A stretch of 40,798 nucleotides of DNA from a virus. A program made the translations under genes and the position numbers. Positions 1 through 7,999 of the stretch are shown piece after piece. The stretch is from the IMG/VR virus record IMGVR_UViG_3300023118_000003, positions 1 to 40,798 of that record; one strand, written 5' to 3'. The notes under the pieces are model-generated. The model worked only from the letters and a program-made list of their open reading frames with translations. It was not told the origin of the DNA and did not search any database. Position 1 is the first letter of the stretch, and the number at the start of each line of letters is the position of its first letter.

Positions 1-78
1 ACGCAGCACTTTTTTGTCAATGTGTCGCCGGGAAGGGAGGCCCGGAGTGAATTGCAGGTTCGAATCCTGCCCCGTCCA
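1..78 (+). tRNA. 3' part of the junction-spanning leucine-type tRNA
   Basis: This is the 3' part of the tRNA described in full at 40650-40749. It holds part of the D-arm 3' strand, the abnormal anticodon arm, the long variable region, the T arm (GCAGG-TTCGAAT-CCTGC) and the acceptor 3' strand CCCGTCC with discriminator A at 78. It is incomplete here only because the linear window opens inside the gene. Confidence 0.7.
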
Positions 79-127
79 CTCTCATAATCAGCAGTTTTGG
101 TAAACACGGCGGTTGTAGTCTTACATG
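1..127. repeat. 127-bp terminal direct repeat, left copy
   Basis: Bases 1-127 are identical to 40672-40798. The repeat starts and stops inside unrelated features: it cuts the tRNA gene in its D arm and ends 36 bases before the first CDS. A length of exactly 127 equals a common assembler k-mer, so this is best read as the overlap of a circular or circularly permuted contig, not as a functional repeat. Subtracting one copy gives a genome of 40,671 bp. Confidence 0.95.
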
Positions 128-163
128 CTGCCTTTAATTTCGTAAACAGTTAAAATAAATTAT

Positions 164-352
164 ATGGAGAATGAGTACTACTACAGGCAAGAACTTGTAA
201 ACAAAATGGAAAAATTCATAGAAGAGCAAGCTGAAAATCATCCTTTCGGATGGCTCACACCGGGCCTTTCAAAAAGGATGGCAGACGCTGCCTTTCTTGT
301 ATTAGAGCAGAACAAAGAATCTTCCGAATACGTAGAGGAGCAAAACCAATAA
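164..352 (+). CDS. hypothetical protein (62 aa)
   Basis: This is a small, charged and mostly helical protein with the sequence NHPFGWLTPGLSKRMADAA in its middle and an acidic end. I do not recognise a family. It is the first gene after the tRNA in the rightward unit and is followed after 11 bases by the next gene. The leader carries two GTAAAC copies (99-107 as GGTAAACAC, and 142-147), the hexamer also seen in the control region at 33.8 kb. No Shine-Dalgarno site is visible, as is usual in Bacteroidota. Reading frame and position support a real gene; function is unknown. Confidence 0.65.
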   Translation: MENEYYYRQELVNKMEKFIEEQAENHPFGWLTPGLSKRMADAAFLVLEQNKESSEYVEEQNQ

Positions 353-363
353 ACCCACCCACC

Positions 364-933
364 ATGCAACAAATAACAGGTAATGAACCGGCAATGCCGA
401 TAGTCGTAGAAAAGGCTTGGATGATTAATAAGGATAAGCTTATGGAGCCTTGGTTCTATAATGATGAAGTTTTCCACGGAGCAACCATTGGTAAGGCTAA
501 GTTAAAAGCTATCAAAGCAATGGATGGGATGGTTCATAAATATACAGGCAAGGAATTTAATTTTCTTACTATTCCATTGGTCAGGGCTAAATATGCTGAT
601 AAGTTAAATGTAGGTGGCGAAGTAAAGTATCAGCACCAGATTGATTACAACAATAAAAAGCAAGAGCAAAAAAAGCAATTAACCGAGCTCCTTGCAAACA
701 ATCCAAATTCATTTGCTTACATTAAGAAAGGTGGGTATTACTACAGACCAAATAACTGTGGTTACACAGAGTATATTTCAATGGCAGGTATTTATAAATT
801 GGAAGATGCGATCAAGTCGGTTTTACATTGCTCTGACAATATGCAGGCTATAATCATAAACACAGATGAGCACAACCAAATGATCAACGAGCGTATTGCG
901 GATTTACAAACACGACTAATACCGACGCCCTGA
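364..933 (+). CDS. hypothetical protein (189 aa)
   Basis: The frame is open from 250, but the ATG at 364 is preferred because the upstream part would overlap the 62-aa gene by about 100 bases in another frame. The protein begins MQQITGNEPAMP, has a lysine-rich and glutamine-rich helical stretch around residues 85-105 (NNKKQEQKKQ), then a tyrosine-rich segment (IKKGGYYYRPNN). No catalytic motif, membrane segment or signal peptide is seen. It sits in the rightward block of small genes typical of phage early or accessory regions. Function is unknown. Confidence 0.7.
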   Translation: MQQITGNEPAMPIVVEKAWMINKDKLMEPWFYNDEVFHGATIGKAKLKAIKAMDGMVHKYTGKEFNFLTIPLVRAKYADKLNVGGEVKYQHQIDYNNKKQEQKKQLTELLANNPNSFAYIKKGGYYYRPNNCGYTEYISMAGIYKLEDAIKSVLHCSDNMQAIIINTDEHNQMINERIADLQTRLIPTP

Positions 934-974
934 TTGCAGCACTCAATAAAACAACTACTTAAACAATCGCGGTA

Positions 975-1157
975 ATGAATATAGTAAAAACAAAAGAAGG
1001 CTCTTTTATCGTGAAGTTACACCTCAACTCCTTATTAGCTAAAGAAATATTTGATACCCCACCTCATTATAAAGGCTATTACATTGAGGTAATCCAAGTA
1101 GTTGAATTTAGCGAACGGGAGTTATTTGTTGAATTTTTGAATAAAAAAAAGAAATAA
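975..1157 (+). CDS. hypothetical protein (60 aa)
   Basis: A short protein with alternating hydrophobic residues that looks beta-rich (SFIVKLHLNS, GYYIEVIQVVEF) and a lysine-rich C-terminus (LNKKKK). Its TAA stop shares one base with the ATG of the next gene, a tight arrangement that suggests translational coupling in one transcript. The family is not recognised. Confidence 0.6.
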   Translation: MNIVKTKEGSFIVKLHLNSLLAKEIFDTPPHYKGYYIEVIQVVEFSERELFVEFLNKKKK

Positions 1158-1339
1158 TGACCACCGCCGAAACGCACTACATCTACCAGATCCTGGAGCC
1201 TACCGCAAAAACGGTTAGCGAACACCCGGCGGGCAGCATACGCAAGCAGCCTGAAGTCTTGGAGCCGGTGGAGGCACTCACTGAAGCTGAGCACGATAAA
1301 AGGCAGGATGAATATTTAAAAAAGCACGGGGTATGCTAA
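1157..1339 (+). CDS. hypothetical protein (60 aa)
   Basis: A short hydrophilic protein (MTTAETHYIYQILEPTAKTV at the start) with a charged C-terminal half rich in Glu and Lys. The start codon touches the upstream stop and the end overlaps the next gene by 7 bases, so it belongs to a compact unit. Base composition is more GC-rich than in the two upstream genes. No family or motif recognised. Confidence 0.6.
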   Translation: MTTAETHYIYQILEPTAKTVSEHPAGSIRKQPEVLEPVEALTEAEHDKRQDEYLKKHGVC

Positions 1340-1548
1340 TCAACAACGCCGAAATTAAAGGCGGCGGCTTCTTTGCGCAGTGTGTTTTAAACCGGGATAG
1401 CGACCACGAGGCGGCCGTAACTATTGTGGAGCAGTACCTGGATAACCCGCGTGCAGTGCTTCAGATATTTGGGCACGTAAATGTGATCCGGTGCCACGTG
1501 TATTATTTGAACTGGAAATATAACCTTACCTCACCAACCGGGCAATAG
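1333..1548 (+). CDS. hypothetical protein (71 aa)
   Basis: This is the last gene of the rightward block. It has short beta-like stretches (AVTIVEQYLD, VLQIFGHVNVIRCHVYYLNW) and no catalytic motif. It converges with the leftward gene ending at 1526 and overlaps it by 23 bases. A small hairpin (GGGCA-ATAG-TGCCC, 1540-1553) covers the converging ends. Function is unknown. Confidence 0.6.
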   Translation: MLINNAEIKGGGFFAQCVLNRDSDHEAAVTIVEQYLDNPRAVLQIFGHVNVIRCHVYYLNWKYNLTSPTGQ

Positions 1549-1768
1549 TGCCCCGCTGAGGTGGTTCTACCACGCCGCGGGATGCCTTTATGCGGTCGAG
1601 TTCATCATCAATGATGGCGCGTTTAACCATCCTGCGGGCGCGGATCTTTACAATGTCTTCCTTGAATATAGTGCCGCTGTCAACTTTGGGCACATAGCTA
1701 CTGTCGCTTATCTGTGAGGTAGAAAGCATGATTATAAAGAAACCTCCTATAATTCTTAACAGTATCAT
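1526..1768 (-). CDS. small protein with N-terminal hydrophobic segment (80 aa)
   Basis: The N-terminus (MILLRIIGGFFIIMLSTSQI) is a plausible signal anchor or signal peptide. The rest is charged and helical (KEDIVKIRARRMVKRAIIDDELDRIKASR). There is no lipobox cysteine. The start overlaps the upstream stop as ATGA, so it is translationally coupled to the membrane/coiled-coil protein at 1765-2100. It is the final gene of the long leftward late block. A spanin partner was considered, but without a lipidation cysteine this stays a guess. Confidence 0.65.
   Translation of the reverse strand: MILLRIIGGFFIIMLSTSQISDSSYVPKVDSGTIFKEDIVKIRARRMVKRAIIDDELDRIKASRGVVEPPQRGTIARLVR
1540..1553. terminator. 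short hairpin at converging gene ends (possible bidirectional terminator)
   Basis: A perfect 5-bp stem, GGGCA/TGCCC, with a 4-base loop covers the overlapping stops of the rightward gene ending at 1548 and the leftward gene ending at 1526. It has no T tract, so it may only weaken readthrough. The call rests mainly on its position between converging units. Confidence 0.25.
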
Positions 1769-2100
1769 GGTATTGATTTTAAGATTGTTATAACCGTATC
1801 GGCGCGTTTATCGCTTACCATTTCCCAGTTACGCCACTCCCTGTATGTGGCTATTCGCTCGCTGTCGGCTCGTTCCCGGGCAGTAACCAGGTTGGCGCGT
1901 TCGCTCATCCAATCGGCCTTGTCTTCCCTATGCTTCTGTATCAAATCCCGTACCTGCATATCCTTATCCGTGTTGGCAACCCGGTACAGGTAGACGATTG
2001 TGCTGGACATGATCATAATACTGCTGATCATGCAGGCTATAATGAAGCGCACAACCGGCGGCTTTATGTCTTTCCAGGATTCTAATATCTGCTTGTACAT
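1765..2100 (-). CDS. membrane-anchored coiled-coil protein (111 aa)
   Basis: One membrane segment near residues 18-38 (VRFIIACMISSIMIMSSTIVYLY) is followed by a long charged helix (residues 45-100, rich in Asp, Arg, Glu and Ala) predicted as coiled coil. This is the layout of inner-membrane spanins (Rz-like), but also of many small phage membrane proteins. ATG at 2100 is preferred over the TTG one codon earlier; it overlaps the upstream stop as TGATG. Together with the neighbours at 1526-1768 and 2100-2504 it forms a membrane-protein trio distant from the lysis cassette. Confidence 0.65.
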   Translation of the reverse strand: MYKQILESWKDIKPPVVRFIIACMISSIMIMSSTIVYLYRVANTDKDMQVRDLIQKHREDKADWMSERANLVTARERADSERIATYREWRNWEMVSDKRADTVITILKSIP

Positions 2101-2504
2101 CAATCATGGGTTAGGGGTTCGGTACGTTTGTCGTTTATAATTAAGGCTTCAAAGGCCAATAGCACGCTTGAAAAAACAAACCAGCGGATACGGCTAAGCT
2201 CAAAAGTTATATAGGGGTCGCAATCCCATGCCAAAGTAACTGCGGAGGAAAGGCCCATGTCAGCAAAAAAGAGCAAGGCGTACCTTGCCACCCTTATATG
2301 CCAAAAGTATAAGGCTGCTGCTGTAAATAACGTGAGGTTTTTTACATCTCCTAAAAAGTAATTAAAAAATTCCCACCGAAGCATCCCATATGATCCAAAG
2401 TCCCCCGGAACGGTTGAAGGCCCGATAAACATAAGGCATAGCATTATAGCTCCTGAAATAAATACTAGCCACGTTGCGGCCTTATGTCTAACGGTCATCT
2501 TCAT
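2100..2504 (-). CDS. polytopic membrane protein (134 aa)
   Basis: Several hydrophobic stretches are visible: ATWLVFISGAIMLCLMFIG near residues 10-28, LTLFTAAALYFW near 57-68, ARYALLFFADMGLSSAVTLAW near 73-93 and a last one near 107-122. This predicts three or four membrane helices in a small protein, compatible with a holin-like or accessory membrane role, but no family is recognised. It is stop-start coupled to the next gene and lies just downstream of a 72-aa gene and the tail fibres. Confidence 0.65.
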   Translation of the reverse strand: MKMTVRHKAATWLVFISGAIMLCLMFIGPSTVPGDFGSYGMLRWEFFNYFLGDVKNLTLFTAAALYFWHIRVARYALLFFADMGLSSAVTLAWDCDPYITFELSRIRWFVFSSVLLAFEALIINDKRTEPLTHD

Positions 2505-2507
2505 AAA

Positions 2508-2726
2508 TTATGGGTGTGGGGTTTTAGGTCGCGGGCCCGGATCAAAACGGCCCGGAGAGCTCAGCGCATCATTTAATTTGTCGGCCTGGTCGACAGCTTC
2601 CTGCTCATCCTCAGTATACCACATATCCGCGTAAACGGTTGTGGTTTCAAGGGGATCAAATGTCTTTACAGCTGTGGTCGGCGTAGTGCTCACCGAGCTG
2701 TCAATAACGGAAAATTCGTTTGGCAT
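2508..2726 (-). CDS. hypothetical acidic protein (72 aa)
   Basis: A small acidic protein with many Thr and Ser in the first half, a Trp-Tyr pair in the middle (ADMWYTEDEQEAVDQADKL) and a proline-rich end (GPRPKTPHP). No membrane segment. It lies between the second tail fibre and the membrane-protein trio with only 3 bases to the downstream gene, so it is co-transcribed with the late genes. Function is unknown. Confidence 0.6.
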   Translation of the reverse strand: MPNEFSVIDSSVSTTPTTAVKTFDPLETTTVYADMWYTEDEQEAVDQADKLNDALSSPGRFDPGPRPKTPHP

Positions 2727-2758
2727 AATTGTTTTGTTTTTAGTGGTTTACGAAATAT

Positions 2759-4003
2759 TTAGTAGACTTCCTGCTGCTGAACTATGCTTACGGAAGCTGT
2801 ACCTGTTGTTGCTGTTCTTATGCGTACAAGTGCATTAGCAGGAACTGTGCCTGATAATACGCCTGTCTGCCCGTTGGTGATGGCAATGGTTACCGTAATG
2901 CCTACAGCGCTTGAATTACCCACCTGTGATGCTGCTACCCATGTACTACCGGCGTTTATGGAATACTCCAGATATACGGTAGCGGTAGAACTCCCCACGA
3001 GCAGCGGATTTGTAACGGAACACGTTACAGAATATGTCAGCGTAGCCTGCTTTGTTGCTGATACGGTATAGTTGGAATTTACCGTACGGGAGGGCGTGTA
3101 TATGCTTGCTTGGTAAGCCGATATTGTAAAGTTTGGGTAGGTTCCGGTTACAGTGATGCCAGCGCCTGCGGTAAGGGTCACTGTTTGGTCGGGGGAATAG
3201 GTAGCAAGCGACCCATCCCCCCGCAAGTATTGCGCCGTAGTACCGGCAGGCTGGCTGAATTTTCCGTTAATAGCGGCCCGGTATGCTGATAGCATTGCAG
3301 CGGTATCGCTGTAGGCTACAGATGCAGCACCATTGGCTGGGGTATAGCCCAACGCGGTATTTACCTGTGCCCCAGTGAGCGCTGCCGGTGTAAGTACCCC
3401 GTTTGCGTCCGTCTGCATGATCCCTGCCGGCATGCCGTGGAAAGTAAACCGTCCTCCCTGGCTAATGGTTAACCGGTCGGTCTGCGTTGTTGCGCCATCA
3501 GCTGTAGTGCCAAATACAATGCGTGAGGGCTTGCTGGTATTGCTATATGTTCCGCTGTCGCGCCTGAAAACCATAGATACTGTGGCCGCCGTACTGAAAC
3601 CATTTGTGCCGTAGCCATCACCGGTAAAAGCGCCCAGCACATCACCTACCATCGGCGCCGAAGGTGCTGCAGAGGTACCGCGCCCACGCCTGAGCCCGAT
3701 AACGGATCCTTGCGTACCGCCGTTGTAATAATTATCGAATGTTACCCGGCCGTTCTGATCCTGCTGGCTGAGCAGGTGTAAGATAGTGCCCGTAGCTGGA
3801 GCCGGGAATGTTGAACCGGTATCGTTGCGGTTCATAATCGTTACGCTGGTACTTGACGGATTGGCATATATCCCGTTCACGAATAACCGGGACTGCCCTT
3901 GCGCGGCGCTGTCACCCGCATGCGGGAACATCATAGCCAGTATAAAAATACCAATGTAGTTGCGGCTTCGGCCGGTAGCGAGGTCAATTAGAAGTTGTAC
4001 CAT
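2759..4003 (-). CDS. tail fibre-like protein (414 aa) with hydrophobic N-terminus
   Basis: The protein is rich in Gly, Thr, Ser and Ala, with repeated short beta motifs such as GRFTFHGMPAGIMQTDANG and ALTGAQVNTALGYTPANG, the latter typical of phage tail-fibre shafts. The C-terminal part (residues 295-414) is beta-rich. The N-terminus has a hydrophobic stretch (IGIFILAMMFPHAG, residues 17-30) followed by SAAQG, which looks like a signal peptide or anchor preceded by a longer n-region. It overlaps the end of the upstream SGNH/S74 gene by 20 bases. The role is probably receptor contact or fibre structure, inferred from composition and place. Confidence 0.75.
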   Translation of the reverse strand: MVQLLIDLATGRSRNYIGIFILAMMFPHAGDSAAQGQSRLFVNGIYANPSSTSVTIMNRNDTGSTFPAPATGTILHLLSQQDQNGRVTFDNYYNGGTQGSVIGLRRGRGTSAAPSAPMVGDVLGAFTGDGYGTNGFSTAATVSMVFRRDSGTYSNTSKPSRIVFGTTADGATTQTDRLTISQGGRFTFHGMPAGIMQTDANGVLTPAALTGAQVNTALGYTPANGAASVAYSDTAAMLSAYRAAINGKFSQPAGTTAQYLRGDGSLATYSPDQTVTLTAGAGITVTGTYPNFTISAYQASIYTPSRTVNSNYTVSATKQATLTYSVTCSVTNPLLVGSSTATVYLEYSINAGSTWVAASQVGNSSAVGITVTIAITNGQTGVLSGTVPANALVRIRTATTGTASVSIVQQQEVY

Positions 4004-6497
4004 TCTTAAGTTGCTTTTTTAATTCATCAATTTGTTGCTGTTGTTCCTGTATAGCCTTTACTAATACCGGTATTATTTCCTGGTAGTTGATGCCCATGTA
4101 ACCGTCCTTATAAGTAGTAACAACGGCAGGCAAAACTTGTTTTACATCTTGGGCAATAAATCCGTATTGCACCCCCCGGCTGAAGTTCTTCTGCGGGAAT
4201 GCTGCATGGTTGTAATAGTACGTTGATGGCTTCAGCCGCATGATGGCAGCCAGGCCGTTATTAACCGGCTGTATGTTCATCTTATACCGCTTGTCGCTGG
4301 TAGTGATGTAGTTGTTCGCTGATACCGAGCCTGATGCCTTAATATTGCCCGATACATCGAGTATCTCGGTAGGGGAAGTGTTATTGATACCTACCCGGCC
4401 ATTGGATAGGTCGAAAGCCATCATGTTAAAAGTAAGCGCTGAACCCACGTCATTCACGCCCTCAATCGTGGCCACACCCTGATAGCTCCTGAACTGGAAC
4501 TGTTTAATATTGCTCCCGGCGGTAAGATCCGCCAACGCAAACAGCGCTCCGTTACCCTGCGCGTACAGCCGGGCGTAATTGGTATTGTTTTTTATATTGA
4601 ACAGGCCGCCGGTAATCCCCGTTTGCCCAACGAACGTGCTGGGCGTTCCGGTGCCCACTCCCAATTGCTTTTGAGTATTATCCCAAAAGAAGTTGCTGTT
4701 ATCCTGCGCAATGGTTGTTCCATTGCTGAATAGCACGGAGCCGGCGGTAAGGGAAGGTAGCGTAAACTTGCCGTTCAGCTGCGTTTGTATTGAGCTTGTA
4801 ACGCCATTCACATACCCTATCTCTGTAGATGTTGTTGTAGCCGCCACGGGCAACCCGTTTAAGTTGCTCACCAAAGCCCGGCTACCTGTAATTGCCGGCA
4901 GGCCGCCGACCTGGTTACTGCTTCCATAATAATAGGCAAGCTGGTTAATGGTTCCGTAATCTACGGTACCGGATCCACCCCCCGATCCAAAGTTATTCCA
5001 GCTTACTGTAAATTCCCGGCCGGAAGTATCGCGCACCGTGGGTTTGTAATACGAAGTATCAACACTTGTTGCCCGCGCGGCCGTCAGCATCGGGAACAGG
5101 TTCGGAGCATCGTTTAATATTTTGTTGGCAATTTTTATGTTTCCGGATAAGTTCGGGTGCGTTGGATCCCCCGAAGCATAATCGCCGCCATTCAGTAGCG
5201 TATTAACATGTACGATTGTATCAATACCACCGTAGGCCGTATCAATCCACCGGTTTAATGCATCCAACTGTGCCCATCCACCCGAACCAAGAAACGAGCC
5301 CCGGTAAGTATTATCAACGTGTGTTATTTTGTTTCCTTTGGCCCGCAGGCGTGCTATAATCGTAGCGTAGTTGGCTTTTATCTGTGCATCACTTATACCG
5401 CTGTACGGATCATTGCCAAATAAGCCTGAAACGATAACATTCTTGTTGTAAAAATTGAAATTGTCTTTAACCTGTAAATAATCAGCAGTAACAGCAGCAG
5501 CGCGGCTCATATTGTTAATGCTTCCGGGGGTATATGCACGCAGCTGATTGACATAAGAACTATCGTAAACTCCCGCTCTATACCCTGCAGCAATGCTATT
5601 ACCCAACACGACATAATCAAAGTCCGGCTTTTCTATGGAATAGCTTATGAGCCTTACGTTACCTTTAGCAAAGTAAATTGTCGGGTAACCAATAAGAGAA
5701 ACATATTCGTTTAAAGTGCTGTTACCGGCCTTTCTTTTTGCCATCACAGATGCACCGGTAGTCATGTTCCTGAAATAGACGGTTACGCTATCTGCCTGCT
5801 GGATGCTTTGTAGTTCTATGAAATCTCCATAACTTACCGTTAATCCGGTGGTTGTAACCGTTTGACCATTGCAGGTGTTTATAAGGCTACCCGATCCGCC
5901 CACGGTTGCATCAATATAGTTTGTCTGGTTAACATTCGGGCTAATCGTTTCATTTGATTTAACGCCAATGCCTATTTTTAAAGCAGTGGAGCTGTCGCCC
6001 ACCTGGAAAACCAGCCGTTGTGAAAACTCCTGTGATATCAGGTGCCCGTAATTCCACGCAACTAACCTGCTATTATCAATGCTCCCCGTGTAAGTACCAT
6101 TGAGCCAAAGCCCCTGATTAAAATAATTTGTTACGCTGCCCCCTGTATATTGTGCGACTAAAGTGCTGTCCGTAAAAGATGTAGATGCGAACGGTATTGT
6201 ATATGTGTTGTAGTTATTGGTGGAGATAATACTCGATCCGCCACCACCCGCCGCTACCCACGAACGGCCATTAAACGAATAAATAACCCCGTTTTTCCAG
6301 GCTATAGAACCGCTGTCTCTTACCGCCAGCCGCAAAGTATCGCGCGGAATGCCGAGCGCACCGCAGAAGCCACCGTTTTTAAAGAAGTTGCCGTAAGCAT
6401 TGCTGCTTAGCAGCGTTTTGGTGCTGTCGTAACACTGCGCTGAAGCACCAAAGGAAAGCACCATAAAAAATAGAGTGACAAAAACCGCTTTTTTCAT
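3984..6497 (-). CDS. tail fibre/spike with SGNH-hydrolase domain and C-terminal S74 chaperone
   Basis: 837 aa. Residues 1-20 form a clear signal peptide (MKKAVFVTLFFMVLSFGASA, then QC). Residues about 295-460 resemble an SGNH/GDSL esterase: block I GNSIAAG with Ser301, block III GND with Asn362, block V DPTH with Asp444 and His447; the block II glycine is not evident. Residues 500-720 are fibre-like repeats. Residues 732-830 match an intramolecular chaperone of the S74 family (SDKRYKMNIQP, YGFIAQDVKQVLP, then a Gln-rich helix). In known S74 proteins this domain trimerises the fibre and cleaves itself off. The likely role is recognition and deacetylation of a surface polysaccharide. A Sec-type signal on a tail fibre is unusual. 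Confidence 0.88.
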   Translation of the reverse strand: MKKAVFVTLFFMVLSFGASAQCYDSTKTLLSSNAYGNFFKNGGFCGALGIPRDTLRLAVRDSGSIAWKNGVIYSFNGRSWVAAGGGGSSIISTNNYNTYTIPFASTSFTDSTLVAQYTGGSVTNYFNQGLWLNGTYTGSIDNSRLVAWNYGHLISQEFSQRLVFQVGDSSTALKIGIGVKSNETISPNVNQTNYIDATVGGSGSLINTCNGQTVTTTGLTVSYGDFIELQSIQQADSVTVYFRNMTTGASVMAKRKAGNSTLNEYVSLIGYPTIYFAKGNVRLISYSIEKPDFDYVVLGNSIAAGYRAGVYDSSYVNQLRAYTPGSINNMSRAAAVTADYLQVKDNFNFYNKNVIVSGLFGNDPYSGISDAQIKANYATIIARLRAKGNKITHVDNTYRGSFLGSGGWAQLDALNRWIDTAYGGIDTIVHVNTLLNGGDYASGDPTHPNLSGNIKIANKILNDAPNLFPMLTAARATSVDTSYYKPTVRDTSGREFTVSWNNFGSGGGSGTVDYGTINQLAYYYGSSNQVGGLPAITGSRALVSNLNGLPVAATTTSTEIGYVNGVTSSIQTQLNGKFTLPSLTAGSVLFSNGTTIAQDNSNFFWDNTQKQLGVGTGTPSTFVGQTGITGGLFNIKNNTNYARLYAQGNGALFALADLTAGSNIKQFQFRSYQGVATIEGVNDVGSALTFNMMAFDLSNGRVGINNTSPTEILDVSGNIKASGSVSANNYITTSDKRYKMNIQPVNNGLAAIMRLKPSTYYYNHAAFPQKNFSRGVQYGFIAQDVKQVLPAVVTTYKDGYMGINYQEIIPVLVKAIQEQQQQIDELKKQLKNGTTSN

Positions 6498-6513
6498 TTG
6501 TTTAATATTTTAA

Positions 6514-6537
6514 GTTTACTAACGATAATAAGTAAAC
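6514..6537. promoter_or_regulatory. inverted repeat in leader of the SGNH/S74 gene
   Basis: Perfect 7-base arms GTTTACT (6514-6520) and AGTAAAC (6531-6537) around a 10-base spacer, 17 bases upstream of the ATG of the fibre gene. AGTAAAC is also present at 33821-33827 in the divergent control region. It could be an operator or an mRNA hairpin. There is no T tract in the leftward direction, so a terminator is less likely. Confidence 0.4.
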
Positions 6538-6551
6538 GAAAATAATGCTTT

Positions 6552-7997
6552 TTAACTTCTTATCAAATATACAACTCCTGCGTTCTTAACTGTATTTTCT
6601 CCACCGGTATTTACGGTAGATGTTTTCCCGATTGTGGGCTCCTGCGACCTTCCCGAGAGCTGGTACTTATAATCCCCGTTACTGTCATTCTGCACATGGA
6701 TGCTGTTGCCGGCCGTCAATGCAGCATACGCGCCTGATGCGTTAACCGTGGTGAAGTGAAAATGCGGTAGCGCCGCCTGATCCTGAAACCCGCCGGGGTA
6801 ATTCACAGGGCGCGTAGCATCGGCTGTGCCGTAGGTGCTGAAATTATTTAACCCCTTCAGACTGATGCCCTGCAAATTGGGTGTGCGGAACTGCTTCAGC
6901 GTACCGTGGCGCACAAACTGCCCTACGGCATTAGCCGGGTGCACGTACGCCGTGTTATTCACGTTGTTATCTACGATCACGTAGGAAGCCGGCAGCATAT
7001 TCATGATGTACCACCACAATGCAGGGTATTGATCACCATCGAGCGCAACCTGGCCCACCTGCCCGTCAGCAATTAGGGTGTTGGGCCGGGCATTAAACAG
7101 GTCGGTAACCACTTCCCCCACCTGCCCCACGGCATCGCTTATGCCTATCACTTCATAGTTCCCGTTGGACTTCTCCAGCCACACGTATTGCCCCTTGCCC
7201 ACCCAAATTTCTGTCATTTCGCTGTCGGAACCGTTGATGCCAGCCCAAAAAATCTTATCCGTGCCTTGTGTAATTATGCGCGCCTGCGGCTGCATGCCGT
7301 CACCATCGGTAAAATAAAACTGGGTACCATCGGGCACCGTGGCCAGGGTCTGAAGCGTCACCGGCAGCGAGGCCGCTATTCCTGCCAGCCGGATCCGGTT
7401 ATTGTAATAGGTAGCATCAAGTGTGGTAGCCGTGGTAATGGTCTGCACATCAGCAAATATGGCCGTCTGTATCGTTACCGGCAGTTCACCTTTGTAGGTT
7501 ATATCCACCGTTATCTTCTCCCCGCTGCTGAAAATATGCCCGTTCAGCATGTTTATGCTTGCAGTCAGCCCCACCGGATCGTCTATTTTTTCATATTCCG
7601 TCAGCGGCTCAAGGAACCGGAAGGCCTCGATAAACAGGCCAGATACATTTTTCAGGTATAAATATGGGTCTGTAATAGAAAAGTCCCCGTCATCCGGATC
7701 GGTAGCGAGCGGACCGTCAACAGTATAAAACCTCTTTTCGCTGATTATCTGCGAAGCGGCAGCATCAATCGTATAGGTGCTTATCAGCGTGCCCAAAGAA
7801 ACGCCATCGGGCGACAGGCGCACGTCCATAAAGTACGGCACCGGGTCACCAATGAAGCTTGTAACAATGGACGAGGGAGCAGGACCAAAAGACTGCCGGG
7901 CAAACTCAGCCGCCGGGTTGGTAGTTTTACGAAGCACTACAAGCACGTAGTCCGTGGCTCCTACAACTCCAATGGCTATATTTATGGGTACTGACAT
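6552..7997 (-). CDS. tail fibre/collar protein (481 aa)
   Basis: The C-terminal 180 residues look like a phage tail-collar domain. They contain a segment with the proposed pattern for fibre tips (FRTPNLQGISLKGLNNF), a Gln-Ala-Ala-Leu-Pro-His-Phe-His stretch near residue 410, where collar domains carry metal-liganding His, and the usual ending ENTVKNAGVVYLIRS. The N-terminal 250 residues are beta-rich and may bind the baseplate. It abuts the tail protein upstream (3 bases) and precedes the SGNH/S74 fibre, so it is probably part of the distal tail or adsorption apparatus. Confidence 0.8.
   Translation of the reverse strand: MSVPINIAIGVVGATDYVLVVLRKTTNPAAEFARQSFGPAPSSIVTSFIGDPVPYFMDVRLSPDGVSLGTLISTYTIDAAASQIISEKRFYTVDGPLATDPDDGDFSITDPYLYLKNVSGLFIEAFRFLEPLTEYEKIDDPVGLTASINMLNGHIFSSGEKITVDITYKGELPVTIQTAIFADVQTITTATTLDATYYNNRIRLAGIAASLPVTLQTLATVPDGTQFYFTDGDGMQPQARIITQGTDKIFWAGINGSDSEMTEIWVGKGQYVWLEKSNGNYEVIGISDAVGQVGEVVTDLFNARPNTLIADGQVGQVALDGDQYPALWWYIMNMLPASYVIVDNNVNNTAYVHPANAVGQFVRHGTLKQFRTPNLQGISLKGLNNFSTYGTADATRPVNYPGGFQDQAALPHFHFTTVNASGAYAALTAGNSIHVQNDSNGDYKYQLSGRSQEPTIGKTSTVNTGGENTVKNAGVVYLIRS
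6564..6571 (-). promoter_or_regulatory. possible -7 promoter box for the tail-fibre genes
   Basis: Read leftward the bases are TATATTTG, an exact match to the Bacteroidota -7 element TAnnTTTG. They lie in the last codons of the upstream collar-fibre gene, about 67 bases before the fibre ATG. No TTTG is found at the expected -33 distance, so the promoter is weakly supported. Confidence 0.25.
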
Positions 7998-7999
7998 AT

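Noticed and set aside
1-127. Terminal repeats as att sites of an integrated prophage
   Set aside because: The repeat is exactly 127 bases, crosses a tRNA mid-gene at both ends and no integrase exists; a circular-contig overlap explains it better.
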